Shown: positions 23,912 to 33,007 of the stretch, one piece after another
Layout: each line of letters opens with the position of its first letter
How positions within the stretch are numbered: the stretch's first letter is position 1
NCBI GenBank assembly: GCA_033105485.1
Contig: CP136956.1
Span: forward strand, 1,178,001 to 1,242,000
Origin: LVI-A0039 sp033105485
GTDB lineage: Bacteria > Bacillota_I > Bacilli_A > UBA3375
Reading direction: 5' to 3'
DNA length: 64,000 nt
Notes under the pieces: model-generated
What the model was told of the DNA's origin: nothing
Seen by the model: the letters and a program-made list of their open reading frames with translations, nothing else
Database searches by the model: none
Translations under genes and position numbers: made by a program

Positions 23912-24214
23912 ATGAGCAAAATCAAAGTAAAATTAAAAGGTTACGACCACAAATTAGTAGATAGTTCAGTGGCTCACATTGTTGAGCAAGCACAAGCTAG
24001 CGGAGCTAACGTGATCGGTCCAGTACCATTACCGACTGAAAGAAGTGTTTACACTATCTTAAGAGCGGTACACAAATACAAAGATTCTCGTGAGCAATTC
24101 GAAATTAGAACTCACAAGAGATTAATTGAAATTGAAAACGTGAATGATGAAACAAAAGAAGCGTTATCAAGAATCAACTTCCCTGCAGGGGTTTTAGTTG
24201 AAGTTAAAATGTAA
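23912..24214 (+). CDS. rpsJ: Ribosomal protein uS10
   Basis: A 100-residue small-subunit protein, complete: KIKVKLKGYDHKLVDSS, the VIGPVPLPTERSVYTILRAVHKYKDSREQFEIRTHKR central block, and the LPAGVLVEVKM-like end. It opens the S10-spc-alpha operon. S10 also acts in transcription antitermination as NusE. Ribosome site AAGGAGG. Confidence 0.98.
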   Translation: MSKIKVKLKGYDHKLVDSSVAHIVEQAQASGANVIGPVPLPTERSVYTILRAVHKYKDSREQFEIRTHKRLIEIENVNDETKEALSRINFPAGVLVEVKM

Positions 24215-24275
24215 TGTCAATTTTTAATTAAAAGTAAAACATTATGACACATAAATAAAAAATAAGGAGTGTTCG

Positions 24276-24962
24276 ATGATGAAAGGACTATTAGGAAGAA
24301 AAGTTGGTATGACTCAAGTTTTCTCGAAAAACGGAGAGTTAATTCCAGTTACAGTTATCGAAGTTGAGAACAACGTTGTTACTCAAATCAAAACTGACGA
24401 AACAGATAATTACAACGCAATTCAGTTGGGTGTAGAAGACAAGAGAGAGAAAATCTCTAACAAACCAGAAATGGGACACGCAGCGAAAGCAAATACTGCA
24501 GCAAAAAGATTTGTTAAAGAATTAAGAATGTCAGCTGAAGAAGTTGCATCTTATGAATTAGGACAAACAGTTGGTGTAGATATTTTCGAAGCTGGTGAAC
24601 TAGTTGACGTACAAGGAACTTCTAAAGGTAAAGGGTTCCAAGGTGCAATTAAAAGACATAACCAATCAAGAGGGCCAATGGCTCACGGTAGTAGATACCA
24701 CCGTCGTCCAGGTTCAATGGGTGCAGTAGCTCCTCAAGTATTCAAAGGTAAAAACTTACCAGGACACATGGGTGCTAAAACTGTTACAACTCAGAACTTA
24801 GAAATCGTTATGGTTGATGTTGAAAACAATGCTATTTTAGTAAAAGGTAATGTACCAGGTGCTAAGAAGTCATTTGTAACTATTAAAAACGCAGTTAAAA
24901 CTGACGTAAAAAACGACGCAAGAGATTTAGTAGGATTTGATGCTACTGAAGCTGCAGAGTAA
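24276..24962 (+). CDS. rplC: Ribosomal protein uL3
   Basis: A 228-residue large-subunit protein that helps start 50S assembly and reaches toward the peptidyl transferase centre. KGLLGRKVGMTQVF at the start and the GKGFQGAIKRHNQSRGPMAHGSRYHRRPGSMG loop are diagnostic. The C-terminal tail is slightly longer and more acidic than the usual 205-215 residues. Confidence 0.98.
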   Translation: MMKGLLGRKVGMTQVFSKNGELIPVTVIEVENNVVTQIKTDETDNYNAIQLGVEDKREKISNKPEMGHAAKANTAAKRFVKELRMSAEEVASYELGQTVGVDIFEAGELVDVQGTSKGKGFQGAIKRHNQSRGPMAHGSRYHRRPGSMGAVAPQVFKGKNLPGHMGAKTVTTQNLEIVMVDVENNAILVKGNVPGAKKSFVTIKNAVKTDVKNDARDLVGFDATEAAE

Positions 24963-24976
24963 GAAGGGAGAGAACG

Positions 24977-25600
24977 ATGGCAAAGATTGATGTTTTAAAC
25001 GTTGAAGGTAAAAAAGTAGATTCAATCGAAATCGCTGATAGCATTTTCGCAATTGAACCTAACAAACAAGCTCTTTTTGATGCAATTGTAATGCAAAGAG
25101 CATCTTTAAGACAAGGTACGCACGCTGTTAAGAACAGAAGCGCTGTACGTGGTGGTGGAGCTAAACCATGGCGTCAGAAAGGTACTGGACGTGCTAGACA
25201 AGGTACAATTCGTGCACCACAATGGCGTGGAGGTGGAGTTGTGTTTGGACCTACTCCAAGATCTTATGGATACAGAATTAACAAAAAAGTTAGACGTTTA
25301 GCTTTATTATCAGCATTAGCAAGTAAATACCAAGAAGGTAAATTAATTGTTGTTGATAGTTTAGAATTAGACGCACCAAAAACAAAATACATGGTTAATG
25401 CATTAAACAGCTTAGAAGCTACTCGTAAACCATTAGTAGTAACTGCTGATGCAAACGAAAATGTATTTAAATCTACTAGAAACATTGAAGGTGCTTTAAA
25501 CTTAGAAGTAACTGGATTAAATGTTTTAGATATTACAAGCGCACACAGTTTAATTGTAACTCGTGACGCTATGACTAAATTAGAGGAGGTGTTTGCATAA
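24977..25600 (+). CDS. rplD: Ribosomal protein uL4
   Basis: A 207-residue protein with the exit-tunnel loop VRGGGAKPWRQKGTGRARQGTIRAPQWRGGGVVFGP. L4 represses its own S10 operon in enterobacteria; whether it does so here, through the leader hairpin upstream of rpsJ, is unknown. Its stop overlaps the rplW start by one base. Confidence 0.98.
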   Translation: MAKIDVLNVEGKKVDSIEIADSIFAIEPNKQALFDAIVMQRASLRQGTHAVKNRSAVRGGGAKPWRQKGTGRARQGTIRAPQWRGGGVVFGPTPRSYGYRINKKVRRLALLSALASKYQEGKLIVVDSLELDAPKTKYMVNALNSLEATRKPLVVTADANENVFKSTRNIEGALNLEVTGLNVLDITSAHSLIVTRDAMTKLEEVFA

Positions 25601-25887
25601 TGACAAGAGCTTACGATATTATTTTACGTCCAATCATTACTGAAAAGTCAATGGGTGGTGTAGAAAACAAAACTTACACTTTCGAAGTGGATAAAAAAGC
25701 AAACAAAACTCACATTAAATTAGCAATCGAAGAAATCTACGGTGTAGAAGTTGAAAAAGTTGCAACTATCAACGCTAAACCAAGACCAAGAAGAGTTGGA
25801 CGTTACGCAGGATACAAACGTTCATTCAAAAAAGCGATTGTAACACTTAAAAAAGATTCAAAAGAAATTGAAGTATTCAATATCTAA
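25600..25887 (+). CDS. rplW: Ribosomal protein uL23
   Basis: A 95-residue protein at the tunnel exit and the docking site for signal recognition particle and trigger factor. DIILRPIITEKSM opens it and VNTINAKPR-like ATINAKPRPRRVGRYAGYKRSFKKAIVTL is the extended loop. GAGGAGG lies in the end of rplD. Confidence 0.97.
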   Translation: MTRAYDIILRPIITEKSMGGVENKTYTFEVDKKANKTHIKLAIEEIYGVEVEKVATINAKPRPRRVGRYAGYKRSFKKAIVTLKKDSKEIEVFNI

Positions 25888-25916
25888 TAACACATTAAGA
25901 AGGGAAGGCAAAGCAT

Positions 25917-26750
25917 ATGGCTGTTAAAGTTTATAAAGCTACTACAAACGGTTTACGTAACATGTCAGTTTTAGATTATAAAGCTGAAATTACTACTGAT
26001 AAACCAGAAAAAAGTTTACTAGCTCCTAAAAATAAAAAAGCTGGTAGAAACAACCAAGGTAGAGTAACTGTTAGACACCAAGGTGGTGGAGCTAAACAAA
26101 AGTACAGAATTATTGATTTCAAACGTAACAAAGACGGAATCATCGGTACTGTTGCTACTATCGAATATGATCCAAACAGAACTGCAAACATTGCGTTAAT
26201 TAATTACTTAGATGGAGAGAAAAGATATATCTTAGCTCCAAAAGGATTAAAAGTAGGAGATAAAATTATCTCAGGTGAAGGTTCAGATATTAAAACAGGG
26301 AACGCTTTAGAATTAAAAGATATCCCAGTAGGTACTGTAATTCACAACATTGAATTAAAACCAGGAAAAGGTGGACAATTAGTTCGTACTGCCGGAGCAT
26401 CAGCTCAAATTCTTGGACGTGAAGGTAAATACGTATTAGTACGTTTAACTTCAGGTGAAACTCGTTACATCTTAGGAGCATGTCGTGCGACTGTTGGTGA
26501 AGTTGGTAACGGAGCTCACGAATTAGTTAAAATTGGTAAAGCAGGACGTAAACGTCACATGGGTGTTAGACCTACTGTACGTGGTTCAGTTATGAACCCT
26601 GTTGATCACCCACACGGTGGGGGAGAAGGACGTGCACCAGTTGGACGTAAATCACCAATGACACCTTGGGGTAAACCAGCTCTTGGGCTTAAAACTCGTA
26701 AGAAAAACAAACAATCTAACAAATATATTGTTCGTGGTCGTAAAAAATAA
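25917..26750 (+). CDS. rplB: Ribosomal protein uL2
   Basis: A 277-residue protein near the peptidyl transferase centre. The conserved GRNNQGRVTVRHQGGGAKQKYR and the C-terminal RPTVRGSVMNPVDHPHGGGEGRAPVGRKSP block with the conserved histidine are present, and the length is normal. Confidence 0.98.
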   Translation: MAVKVYKATTNGLRNMSVLDYKAEITTDKPEKSLLAPKNKKAGRNNQGRVTVRHQGGGAKQKYRIIDFKRNKDGIIGTVATIEYDPNRTANIALINYLDGEKRYILAPKGLKVGDKIISGEGSDIKTGNALELKDIPVGTVIHNIELKPGKGGQLVRTAGASAQILGREGKYVLVRLTSGETRYILGACRATVGEVGNGAHELVKIGKAGRKRHMGVRPTVRGSVMNPVDHPHGGGEGRAPVGRKSPMTPWGKPALGLKTRKKNKQSNKYIVRGRKK

Positions 26751-26769
26751 TTATAAGGAGGCGTAACTA

Positions 26770-27039
26770 ATGTCAAGAAGTCTTAAAAAAGGACCTTTCA
26801 TTGATGAACACTTAATGAAAAAAGTTGTAGCAATGAACGAAGCACCTAAAAAAGAAGTAATCAAAACTTGGTCAAGAAGATCAACTATCTATCCTCAATT
26901 CATCGGATTAACTTTCGGAGTACACAATGGTCGTGAACACGTTCCTGTTTTCGTAACTGAAGATATGGTAGGACACAAATTAGGAGAATTCGCTCCTACA
27001 AGAACTTACCGTGGACACGGTGACGATAAAAAAGCATAA
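26770..27039 (+). CDS. rpsS: Ribosomal protein uS19
   Basis: An 89-residue protein of the 30S head. SRSLKKGPFIDEHLMKKV opens it and TWSRRSTIYPQFIGLTFGVHNGREHVPVFVTEDMVGHKLGEFAPTR follows. AAGGAGG precedes the ATG. Confidence 0.98.
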   Translation: MSRSLKKGPFIDEHLMKKVVAMNEAPKKEVIKTWSRRSTIYPQFIGLTFGVHNGREHVPVFVTEDMVGHKLGEFAPTRTYRGHGDDKKA

Positions 27040-27055
27040 TTAATAGGGAGGCACA

Positions 27056-27391
27056 ATGGAAGCTAGAGCAGAAGCTAAAATGCAGAGAATTGCACCTCGT
27101 AAAGCGAGATTAGTTTTAGATTTAATCAGAGATAAATCTTTAACTGAAGCAATGGTTATCTTACACAATACTGATAAGAAAGCATCTGTAATCGTTGAGA
27201 AAGTTGTAAGATCAGCTGCAGCAAACGCAATCAACAACAACGGAATGAACGAAGAAGAATTATATGTAAAAGTTGCATACGCTAACGAAGGTCCAACTCT
27301 TAAGAGAATTAGACCAAGAGCACAAGGTCGTGCAAGTGCAATCAACAAAAGAACTTCTCACATCACAATCGTTTTAGATGAGAGAGCATAA
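27056..27391 (+). CDS. rplV: Ribosomal protein uL22
   Basis: A 111-residue protein lining the exit tunnel: RIAPRKARLVLDLIR near the start and the hairpin with GPTLKRIRPRAQGRASAINKRTSHITIVL at the end. The macrolide-relevant loop looks normal. Confidence 0.98.
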   Translation: MEARAEAKMQRIAPRKARLVLDLIRDKSLTEAMVILHNTDKKASVIVEKVVRSAAANAINNNGMNEEELYVKVAYANEGPTLKRIRPRAQGRASAINKRTSHITIVLDERA

Positions 27392-27425
27392 TTTATAAAA
27401 GAATTAATAAACTTAAGGAGGCATA

Positions 27426-28073
27426 ATGGGTCAAAAAGTAAATCCTAATGGACTTCGTCTTGGTATTAACCGCGATTGGCAATCAACGTGGTATGCTGAA
27501 AAAGATTACGCAAAATTCGTAAACTTAGACGAAAATATCCGTGTAGAATTACACGAAATGTTAAAAGACGCTTTCGTTTCTAAAATTCAAATCGAAAGAA
27601 AGAGCGATAAAGATATTGTTGTTAAAATTGTAACAGCAAGACCAGGTATCGTATTAGGTCAAGGTGGAGAAAACATCAAAGGCTTAGAAGCAAAAATTAA
27701 AAAAATCAATACAGGTTTAGAATCTGTTAAAGTTGAGGTTGTTGAAGTTGAAAACGCTGACTTAGATGCACAAATCGTTGCAGATATGATCGCGCGTCAA
27801 TTAGAGAACCGTGGTAACTTTAGAATCGTACAAAAGAGAGCAATTAAAGATACTATGCGCGCTGGGGCAAAAGGAATTAAAACTAAAGTTTCAGGACGTT
27901 TAGGTGGAGTAGATATGGCAAGAAGTGAAGGATATACAGAAGGTAATGTTCCTTTACATACATTAAGAGCAGAGATTGATTACGCATTATCAGAAGCTGC
28001 TACAACTTACGGTAGAATGGGTGTAAAAGTATGGATTTATAAAGGTGAAGTTTTAAGAAAGGACGCTAACTAA
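27426..28073 (+). CDS. rpsC: Ribosomal protein uS3
   Basis: A 215-residue mRNA-entry protein. GQKVNPNGLRLGINRDWQSTWYAEKDYA is the N-terminus, the KH domain has GIVLGQGGENIKGLEAKI, and the C-terminal domain has GRLGGVDMARSEGYTEGNVPLHTLRAEIDYA. One base separates it from rplP. Confidence 0.98.
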   Translation: MGQKVNPNGLRLGINRDWQSTWYAEKDYAKFVNLDENIRVELHEMLKDAFVSKIQIERKSDKDIVVKIVTARPGIVLGQGGENIKGLEAKIKKINTGLESVKVEVVEVENADLDAQIVADMIARQLENRGNFRIVQKRAIKDTMRAGAKGIKTKVSGRLGGVDMARSEGYTEGNVPLHTLRAEIDYALSEAATTYGRMGVKVWIYKGEVLRKDAN

Positions 28074-28074
28074 T

Positions 28075-28494
28075 ATGTTAATGCCTAAAAGAACAAAACA
28101 CCGTAAAGAATTCAAACCGAAATTAAAAGACCGCGCTAAAAGAGGAACAACTGTTGCCTTTGGTGAATTTGGTCTTCAAGCTACATCTAAAGCCTATGTA
28201 AACTCTCGCCAAATTGAAGCCGCTCGTATTGCTATGACTCGTTACATGAAACGTAATGGACAAGTATGGATTAAAATCTTCCCATCTCGCCCTTACACTA
28301 AAAAACCATTAGAAGTACGTATGGGTAGCGGGAAAGGTAACGTTGAAGCTTGGATTACTCCAGTAGAACCAGGACGTGTTATGTTCGAAGTTGGTGGAGT
28401 AGATGAAGAAATCGCTCGTGAAGCATTACGTTTAGCATCTCACAAGTTACCTGTAACAACTAAAATCATTAAAAGAGAAGAAGGAGACAAATAA
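28075..28494 (+). CDS. rplP: Ribosomal protein uL16
   Basis: A 139-residue protein contacting tRNA in the A site: MLMPKRTKHRKEFK start, TSKAYVNSRQIEAARIAMTRYMKR and KPLEVRMGSGKGNVEAWITPVEPGR blocks. The first ATG is used because the MLMPKR start is conserved. The stop overlaps rpmC by one base. Confidence 0.98.
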   Translation: MLMPKRTKHRKEFKPKLKDRAKRGTTVAFGEFGLQATSKAYVNSRQIEAARIAMTRYMKRNGQVWIKIFPSRPYTKKPLEVRMGSGKGNVEAWITPVEPGRVMFEVGGVDEEIAREALRLASHKLPVTTKIIKREEGDK

Positions 28495-28676
28495 TGCAAT
28501 ATTCAGATATTAAAGAAATGTCAACTCAAGACATCGAAGCTAAAATCGCTGAAAATAAAAAAGAATTATTAAATTTACGTTTCCAACTAGCAACTGGTAA
28601 TTTAGAAGATACTGCACAAATTAAGAACTTAAAGAAAGATATCGCACGTTTAATGACTGCTTTAAACGAAAGATAA
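28494..28676 (+). CDS. rpmC: Ribosomal protein uL29
   Basis: A 60-residue helical-hairpin protein at the tunnel exit. The end LKNLKKDIARLMTAL and LLNLRFQLATGNLEDTAQI centre are typical. AAGGAG lies within the end of rplP. Confidence 0.96.
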   Translation: MQYSDIKEMSTQDIEAKIAENKKELLNLRFQLATGNLEDTAQIKNLKKDIARLMTALNER

Positions 28677-28725
28677 TCACTATTAGTAATAATCTATTAG
28701 CTATTAAGTAAAATAAGGAGGCACA

Positions 28726-28980
28726 GTGGAAAATACTAAAAGAAGTTACGTTGGAAAAGTAGTTTCAACAAAAATGGACAAAACAATTACTGTATTAGTA
28801 GAGACTACAAAAGCTCACCCTGTATACGGTAAAAAAGTAACTACATCTAAAAAATACCATGCACACGATGAAGAGAACATCGCTGGTATGGGAGACGTAG
28901 TAAGAATTGAAGAATCTAGACCTTTATCTGCTACTAAGAGAACAAAATTAGTAGAAATTATCGAAAAAGGTAGAGAATAA
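28726..28980 (+). CDS. rpsQ: Ribosomal protein uS17
   Basis: An 84-residue OB-fold protein: YVGKVVSTKMDKTITVLVETTKAHPVYGKKV, then the GDVVRIEESRPLSATKRTKLVEI end. It starts at GTG, supported by AAGGAGG at 28715-28721; there is no nearby in-frame ATG in a proper position. Confidence 0.97.
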   Translation: MENTKRSYVGKVVSTKMDKTITVLVETTKAHPVYGKKVTTSKKYHAHDEENIAGMGDVVRIEESRPLSATKRTKLVEIIEKGRE

Positions 28981-29013
28981 TAAAGAATTTAAAAGTAAGG
29001 TAGGTGAAATATA

Positions 29014-29382
29014 ATGATACAACAAGAAACTAGAATGAAAGTTGCTGATAACTCTGGAGCTAAAGAGGTATTAACAATTAAAGTATTAGGTGGATCTAAA
29101 AGAAAATACGCTAGAGTTGGTGATACAGTAGTTGTTACTGTTAAGAAAGCTGCTCCAGGTGGATTAGTTAAAAAAGGTGACGTTGTAAAAGCTGTAGTTG
29201 TTAGAACTAAAGCAAAAGTACACCGTAAAGACGGAAGTCACATTGGATTTGATGAAAATGCATGTGTAATCATCAAGGACGACTTATCACCACGTGGTAC
29301 TCGTATTTTTGGACCTGTTGCACGTGAACTAAGAGAAAAGAATTTCAATAGAATTGTTTCATTAGCACCAGAAGTATTATAA
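29014..29382 (+). CDS. rplN: Ribosomal protein uL14
   Basis: A 122-residue protein at the subunit interface: MIQQETRMKVADNSGAKEVLTIKVLGGS, VVRTKAKVHRKDGSHIGFDENACVII and RGTRIFGPVARELREKNFNRIVSLAPEVL are textbook. The ribosome site AGGTG is weaker than elsewhere in the operon. Confidence 0.98.
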   Translation: MIQQETRMKVADNSGAKEVLTIKVLGGSKRKYARVGDTVVVTVKKAAPGGLVKKGDVVKAVVVRTKAKVHRKDGSHIGFDENACVIIKDDLSPRGTRIFGPVARELREKNFNRIVSLAPEVL

Positions 29383-29402
29383 TCTGAAGGGAGGCATATA
29401 GT

Positions 29403-29705
29403 ATGTACTTAAAACAAGGAGATAACGTAAAAGTTATGGCTGGTAAAGACAAAGGTAAAGAAGGAACTATTACTAAAGTATTACCAAAGCAAAACAAAGT
29501 AATTATCGAGAACATGAACTTAGCGAAAAAACACCAAAAGCCTGGATTCGGAGTAACTGGTGGAATCGTTGAAGTTGAAATGGCAATTGACGCGTCAAAC
29601 GTTATGTTAATTGACCCAAAAACTAAAGAAGCGACAAGAATCGGATTTGAAATGAGAGACGGAAAGAAAGTACGTGTTTCTAAAAAATCAGGTGAATTAA
29701 TCTAA
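29403..29705 (+). CDS. rplX: Ribosomal protein uL24
   Basis: A 100-residue KOW protein: KQGDNVKVMAGKDKGKEGTITKVLPKQNKVIIENMNL, then KKHQKPG and IDPKTKEATRIGFEMRDGKKVRVSKKSGE. It initiates 50S assembly. Confidence 0.98.
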   Translation: MYLKQGDNVKVMAGKDKGKEGTITKVLPKQNKVIIENMNLAKKHQKPGFGVTGGIVEVEMAIDASNVMLIDPKTKEATRIGFEMRDGKKVRVSKKSGELI

Positions 29706-29727
29706 TTAAGAAAGGAGTCAATCAAAT

Positions 29728-30273
29728 ATGTTAAAAGAATTATACAACGACAGTATTAAAGCTGAAATGATGGAAGAATTCAAATATGAATCAACTATGC
29801 AAATTCCAGCTTTAGATAAAATTGTAATTAACATGGGATTAGGTATGGCAGTAGAGAACTCTAAATTAGTAGACGAAGCTGTTCAGGAATTAAAAGTAAT
29901 CTCTGGTCAACAACCATTAATTACAAAAGCTAAGAAATCAATCGCTGGTTTCAAAGTAAGAGAAGACCAAGCAATTGGTGCAAAAGTAACTTTACGTGGA
30001 GAAAACATGTACAACTTCTTAGAGAAGTTAACAATGATCTCATTACCACGTGTAAGAGACTTCCAAGGAATCTCAAATAAATCATTCGATGGAAGAGGTA
30101 ACTACACTATGGGTATTACTGAACAATTAATCTTCCCTGAAATTGATTTCGATAAAGTAAACAGAACAAAAGGTATGGACATTACATTTGTTACTACTGC
30201 TAACACTAACGAAGAAGCATTAGCATTATTAACTAAATTAGGAATGCCATTCACTAAGAAAGGAAACAACTAA
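29728..30273 (+). CDS. rplE: Ribosomal protein uL5
   Basis: A 181-residue protein of the central protuberance binding 5S rRNA. KIVINMGLGMAV, ITKAKKSIAGFKVREDQAIGAKVTLRG, and YTMGITEQLIFPEIDFDKVNRTKGMDITFVTTA are present. One base separates it from rpsN. Confidence 0.98.
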   Translation: MLKELYNDSIKAEMMEEFKYESTMQIPALDKIVINMGLGMAVENSKLVDEAVQELKVISGQQPLITKAKKSIAGFKVREDQAIGAKVTLRGENMYNFLEKLTMISLPRVRDFQGISNKSFDGRGNYTMGITEQLIFPEIDFDKVNRTKGMDITFVTTANTNEEALALLTKLGMPFTKKGNN

Positions 30274-30274
30274 T

Positions 30275-30460
30275 ATGGCTAGAAAAGCAATGATAAACAA
30301 GCAACAAAAGAAACAAAAATTTGCTGTTCGTGAATATACAAGATGTTCTCGTTGTGGTCGTCCACACGCAGTTATCAGTAAATTCGGTGTTTGCCGTATT
30401 TGTTTCCGTGAATTAGCGTACGAAGGTAAATTACCTGGTGTAAGAAAATCAAGTTGGTAA
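30275..30460 (+). CDS. rpsN: Ribosomal protein uS14, zinc type
   Basis: A 61-residue protein of the short, zinc-binding form with CSRCGRPH and CRICFRELAYEGKLPGVRKSSW. The zinc form is essential in Bacilli and mycoplasmas, consistent with the suggested lineage. Confidence 0.98.
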   Translation: MARKAMINKQQKKQKFAVREYTRCSRCGRPHAVISKFGVCRICFRELAYEGKLPGVRKSSW

Positions 30461-30478
30461 GAAAGGGAGGTATAAATT

Positions 30479-30877
30479 ATGGCTATGACAGATCCAATCG
30501 CAGATATGCTAACTAGAATCCGTAACGCAAACAAAGAGCGTCACGCGACTACTAGTATGCCAGCATCTACTAAGAAAGAAAATATCTTAGCAATCTTAGC
30601 TGGTGAAGGATTCATCAACGGTTACTCAGTTGAAGAATTAGAAAACAATAAAAAAGAAATCACTGTTGAATTAAAATACAAAGGTGATAGAAGAGTTATT
30701 ACTGGAATTAGAAGAATTTCTAAGCCAGGACGTCGTGTTTACGTTGATAGTGATAACATTCCTTACGTTTTAAACGGATTAGGAATCGCAATTTTAACAA
30801 CAAACAAGGGTGTTATGACTGACCGTCAAGCACGTAAAGAAAAAATCGGAGGGGAAGTTATTGCCTACGTTTGGTAA
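30479..30877 (+). CDS. rpsH: Ribosomal protein uS8
   Basis: A 132-residue protein: TDPIADMLTRIRNANKERHATTSMPASTKKENI at the start and GLGIAILTTNKGVMTDRQARKEKIGGEVIAYVW at the end. S8 controls the spc operon in E. coli; no equivalent site is obvious here. Confidence 0.98.
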   Translation: MAMTDPIADMLTRIRNANKERHATTSMPASTKKENILAILAGEGFINGYSVEELENNKKEITVELKYKGDRRVITGIRRISKPGRRVYVDSDNIPYVLNGLGIAILTTNKGVMTDRQARKEKIGGEVIAYVW

Positions 30878-30889
30878 TAGCGTGATAAT

Positions 30890-31432
30890 ATGTCAAGAAT
30901 TGGTAATCAAATTTTAGCAATCCCAGCTGGTTGTGAAGTAAAAGTTGAAGAAAACAACAACGTAATCGTAAAAGGACCAAAAGGTGAAATCTCAAGAGCG
31001 TTCAACGCAAACTTAGAAATCGCTGTTGAAGAAGGTCAAGTAAAAGTAACTCGTCCAAACGACACTAAAGAAATGAAGTCAATCCACGGTACTACAACTG
31101 CTTTAATTAAAAACATGTTAGTAGGAACTAGCGAAACTTTCAAAAAAGAATTAGAACTTAACGGGGTAGGTTACCGTGTTAAAGTAACTGGAAAAGTAGT
31201 AAACTTATCAGTAGGATACTCTCACCCAGTTGACATGGAAATTCCTGAAGGTTTAACTGCAGAAGCTCCATCAAACACTGAATTAGTAATTTCAGGTATT
31301 GATAAGCAAGCTGTTGGTGAATTTGCTGCTCAAATTAGAAAAGTAAGAGCACCAGAACCATACAAAGGTAAAGGTATTAAATATAAAGAAGAAGTTATCC
31401 GTCGTAAAGAAGGAAAACGAGCTGGTAAATAG
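30890..31432 (+). CDS. rplF: Ribosomal protein uL6
   Basis: A 180-residue protein near the GTPase centre: SRIGNQILAIPAGCEVKVEENNNVIVKGPKGE and the end RAPEPYKGKGIKYKEEVIRRKEGKRAGK. It has no clear Shine-Dalgarno: GTGATA precedes the ATG, only 12 bases after the rpsH stop, so translation may be by coupling. Confidence 0.98.
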   Translation: MSRIGNQILAIPAGCEVKVEENNNVIVKGPKGEISRAFNANLEIAVEEGQVKVTRPNDTKEMKSIHGTTTALIKNMLVGTSETFKKELELNGVGYRVKVTGKVVNLSVGYSHPVDMEIPEGLTAEAPSNTELVISGIDKQAVGEFAAQIRKVRAPEPYKGKGIKYKEEVIRRKEGKRAGK

Positions 31433-31444
31433 AAAGGGGCTTAA

Positions 31445-31798
31445 ATGATTAAAAAGGTAAATCGTAACGAAGCGCGTCTAAGAAGACAAGCAAGAGTAAG
31501 AAAAAATATTTCTGGAACTCAAGAAACTCCAAGACTTAATGTATTTAAGTCAAACAAAGCTGTTTACGTTCAATTAATTAATGACGCTGAAGGAAATACT
31601 ATTGCTTCTGCATCAACTACTGAATTAAACTTAAACACAAACAACGTTGAAGCTTGTAAACAAGTTGGTGAGTTAATCGCTAAAAAAGCTAAAGACGCTG
31701 GAATCGAAACTATCGTTTTCGATCGTGGTGGATACAAATACCACGGAAAAATTGCGGCTATTGCAGACGCAGCACGTGAAAACGGATTAAAATTCTAA
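31445..31798 (+). CDS. rplR: Ribosomal protein uL18
   Basis: A 117-residue 5S rRNA-binding protein: ARLRRQARVRKNISGTQETPRLNVFKSNKAVYVQLI and the end FDRGGYKYHGKIAAIADAARENGLKF. AAAGGGG precedes the ATG. Confidence 0.98.
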   Translation: MIKKVNRNEARLRRQARVRKNISGTQETPRLNVFKSNKAVYVQLINDAEGNTIASASTTELNLNTNNVEACKQVGELIAKKAKDAGIETIVFDRGGYKYHGKIAAIADAARENGLKF

Positions 31799-31816
31799 GA
31801 AGGAGGTAAACATAAA

Positions 31817-32347
31817 ATGGCTATGGATAAAAAAGATAGAAGAAATAGAAGAAATTCTAGACAAAGACAACCAAAAGAATTCGAAGAAGTTGTAATCGGA
31901 ATTAACCGTGTTGTTAAAGTAGTAAAAGGTGGACGTCGTTTCAGATTCGCTGCATTAGTAGTAATCGGAGATAAAAAAGGACGTGTTGGATTCGGAACTG
32001 GTAAAGCAAACGAAGTACCAGACGCAATCAGAAAAGCAGTTGATGACGCTAAGCGTAACATTATTACTGTTCCTATGGTTGGGAAAACATTACCACACGA
32101 TATTATTGGTAAACATGACTCAGGTAGCATTTTACTTAAGCCAGCTCCTGAAGGGACTGGGATCATCGCTGGAGGTCCAGTACGTTCAATTTTAGAACTT
32201 GCAGGTTACTCAGATGTTGTATCTAAATCATTAGGTTCAAACAACAAAACTAACATGGTACGTGCTACTATGAACGGTTTAATGCGTTTAGAAACTAAAG
32301 AATCAGTTGCAGCATTAAGAGACATCGATGTTAAACAATTAGGATAA
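31817..32347 (+). CDS. rpsE: Ribosomal protein uS5
   Basis: A 176-residue decoding-fidelity protein: EEVVIGINRVVKVVKGGRRFRFAALVVIGDKKGRVGFGTGKANEVPDAIRKA, TLPHDIIGKHDSGSILLKPAPEGTGIIAGG, and KSLGSNNKTNMVRAT. The N-terminus is rich in Arg and Lys. Confidence 0.98.
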   Translation: MAMDKKDRRNRRNSRQRQPKEFEEVVIGINRVVKVVKGGRRFRFAALVVIGDKKGRVGFGTGKANEVPDAIRKAVDDAKRNIITVPMVGKTLPHDIIGKHDSGSILLKPAPEGTGIIAGGPVRSILELAGYSDVVSKSLGSNNKTNMVRATMNGLMRLETKESVAALRDIDVKQLG

Positions 32348-32360
32348 GAAAGGAGCAACA

Positions 32361-32540
32361 ATGGAAAACGTTAAAATCACATTATTCAGAGGTTTAGCTG
32401 GTAAGAGAAAAGACCAAATTGAAGTTGCAGCTTCTTTAGGTTTAACTCGTACTAACCAGTCTAAGATTCACCCAAACAACCCTCAAACACAAGGGAAAAT
32501 CAACAAAATTTCTCACTTAGTAAAAGTTGAAGAAGTATAA
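32361..32540 (+). CDS. rpmD: Ribosomal protein uL30
   Basis: A 59-residue protein: KITLFRGLAGKRKDQIEVAASLGLTRTNQ then the central basic turn and INKISHLVKVEEV. AAAGGAG precedes the ATG. Its place between rpsE and rplO is canonical. Confidence 0.96.
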   Translation: MENVKITLFRGLAGKRKDQIEVAASLGLTRTNQSKIHPNNPQTQGKINKISHLVKVEEV

Positions 32541-32560
32541 GAAGAAGGGAGGCAACATAT

Positions 32561-33007
32561 ATGAAATTACATGAATTAAAGTATACTGAAGGTTCAAGAA
32601 AGAAAAGTCGTAAGCGTTTAGGACGTGGTACTGGTTCTGGACAAGGTGAAACTGCTGGTCGTGGTGAGCACGGTCAAAATTCACGTTCAGGAGGTGGAGT
32701 AAGACTTGGATTCGAAGGGGGACAAAACCCACTTTACTTACGTTTACCAAAACGTGGATTCAACAATGCTGACTTCGCTACTACTTATACAACAATTAAC
32801 TTAAACGATTTAAACAAATTTGAAGATGGTGAAACTGTAACAGTTGAAGCATTAGTAGAAAGAAAAATCGTTAAACAAGTTAAAGATGGTGTTAAAGTAT
32901 TAGGAACAGGATCTTTAGATAAAAAATTAGAAGTTAAGTTATCAAAATATTCTAAATCTGCAAAAGCAGCAATTGAAGCTAAAGGTGGATCAGCTGAGGA
33001 GCTATAA
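32561..33007 (+). CDS. rplO: Ribosomal protein uL15
   Basis: A 148-residue late-assembly protein: MKLHELKYTEGSRKKSRKRLGRGTGSGQGETAGRGEHGQNSRSGGGVRLGFEGGQNPLYLRLPKRGFNN is a typical glycine/arginine-rich N-terminus. Its stop overlaps the secY ATG by one base. Confidence 0.98.
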   Translation: MKLHELKYTEGSRKKSRKRLGRGTGSGQGETAGRGEHGQNSRSGGGVRLGFEGGQNPLYLRLPKRGFNNADFATTYTTINLNDLNKFEDGETVTVEALVERKIVKQVKDGVKVLGTGSLDKKLEVKLSKYSKSAKAAIEAKGGSAEEL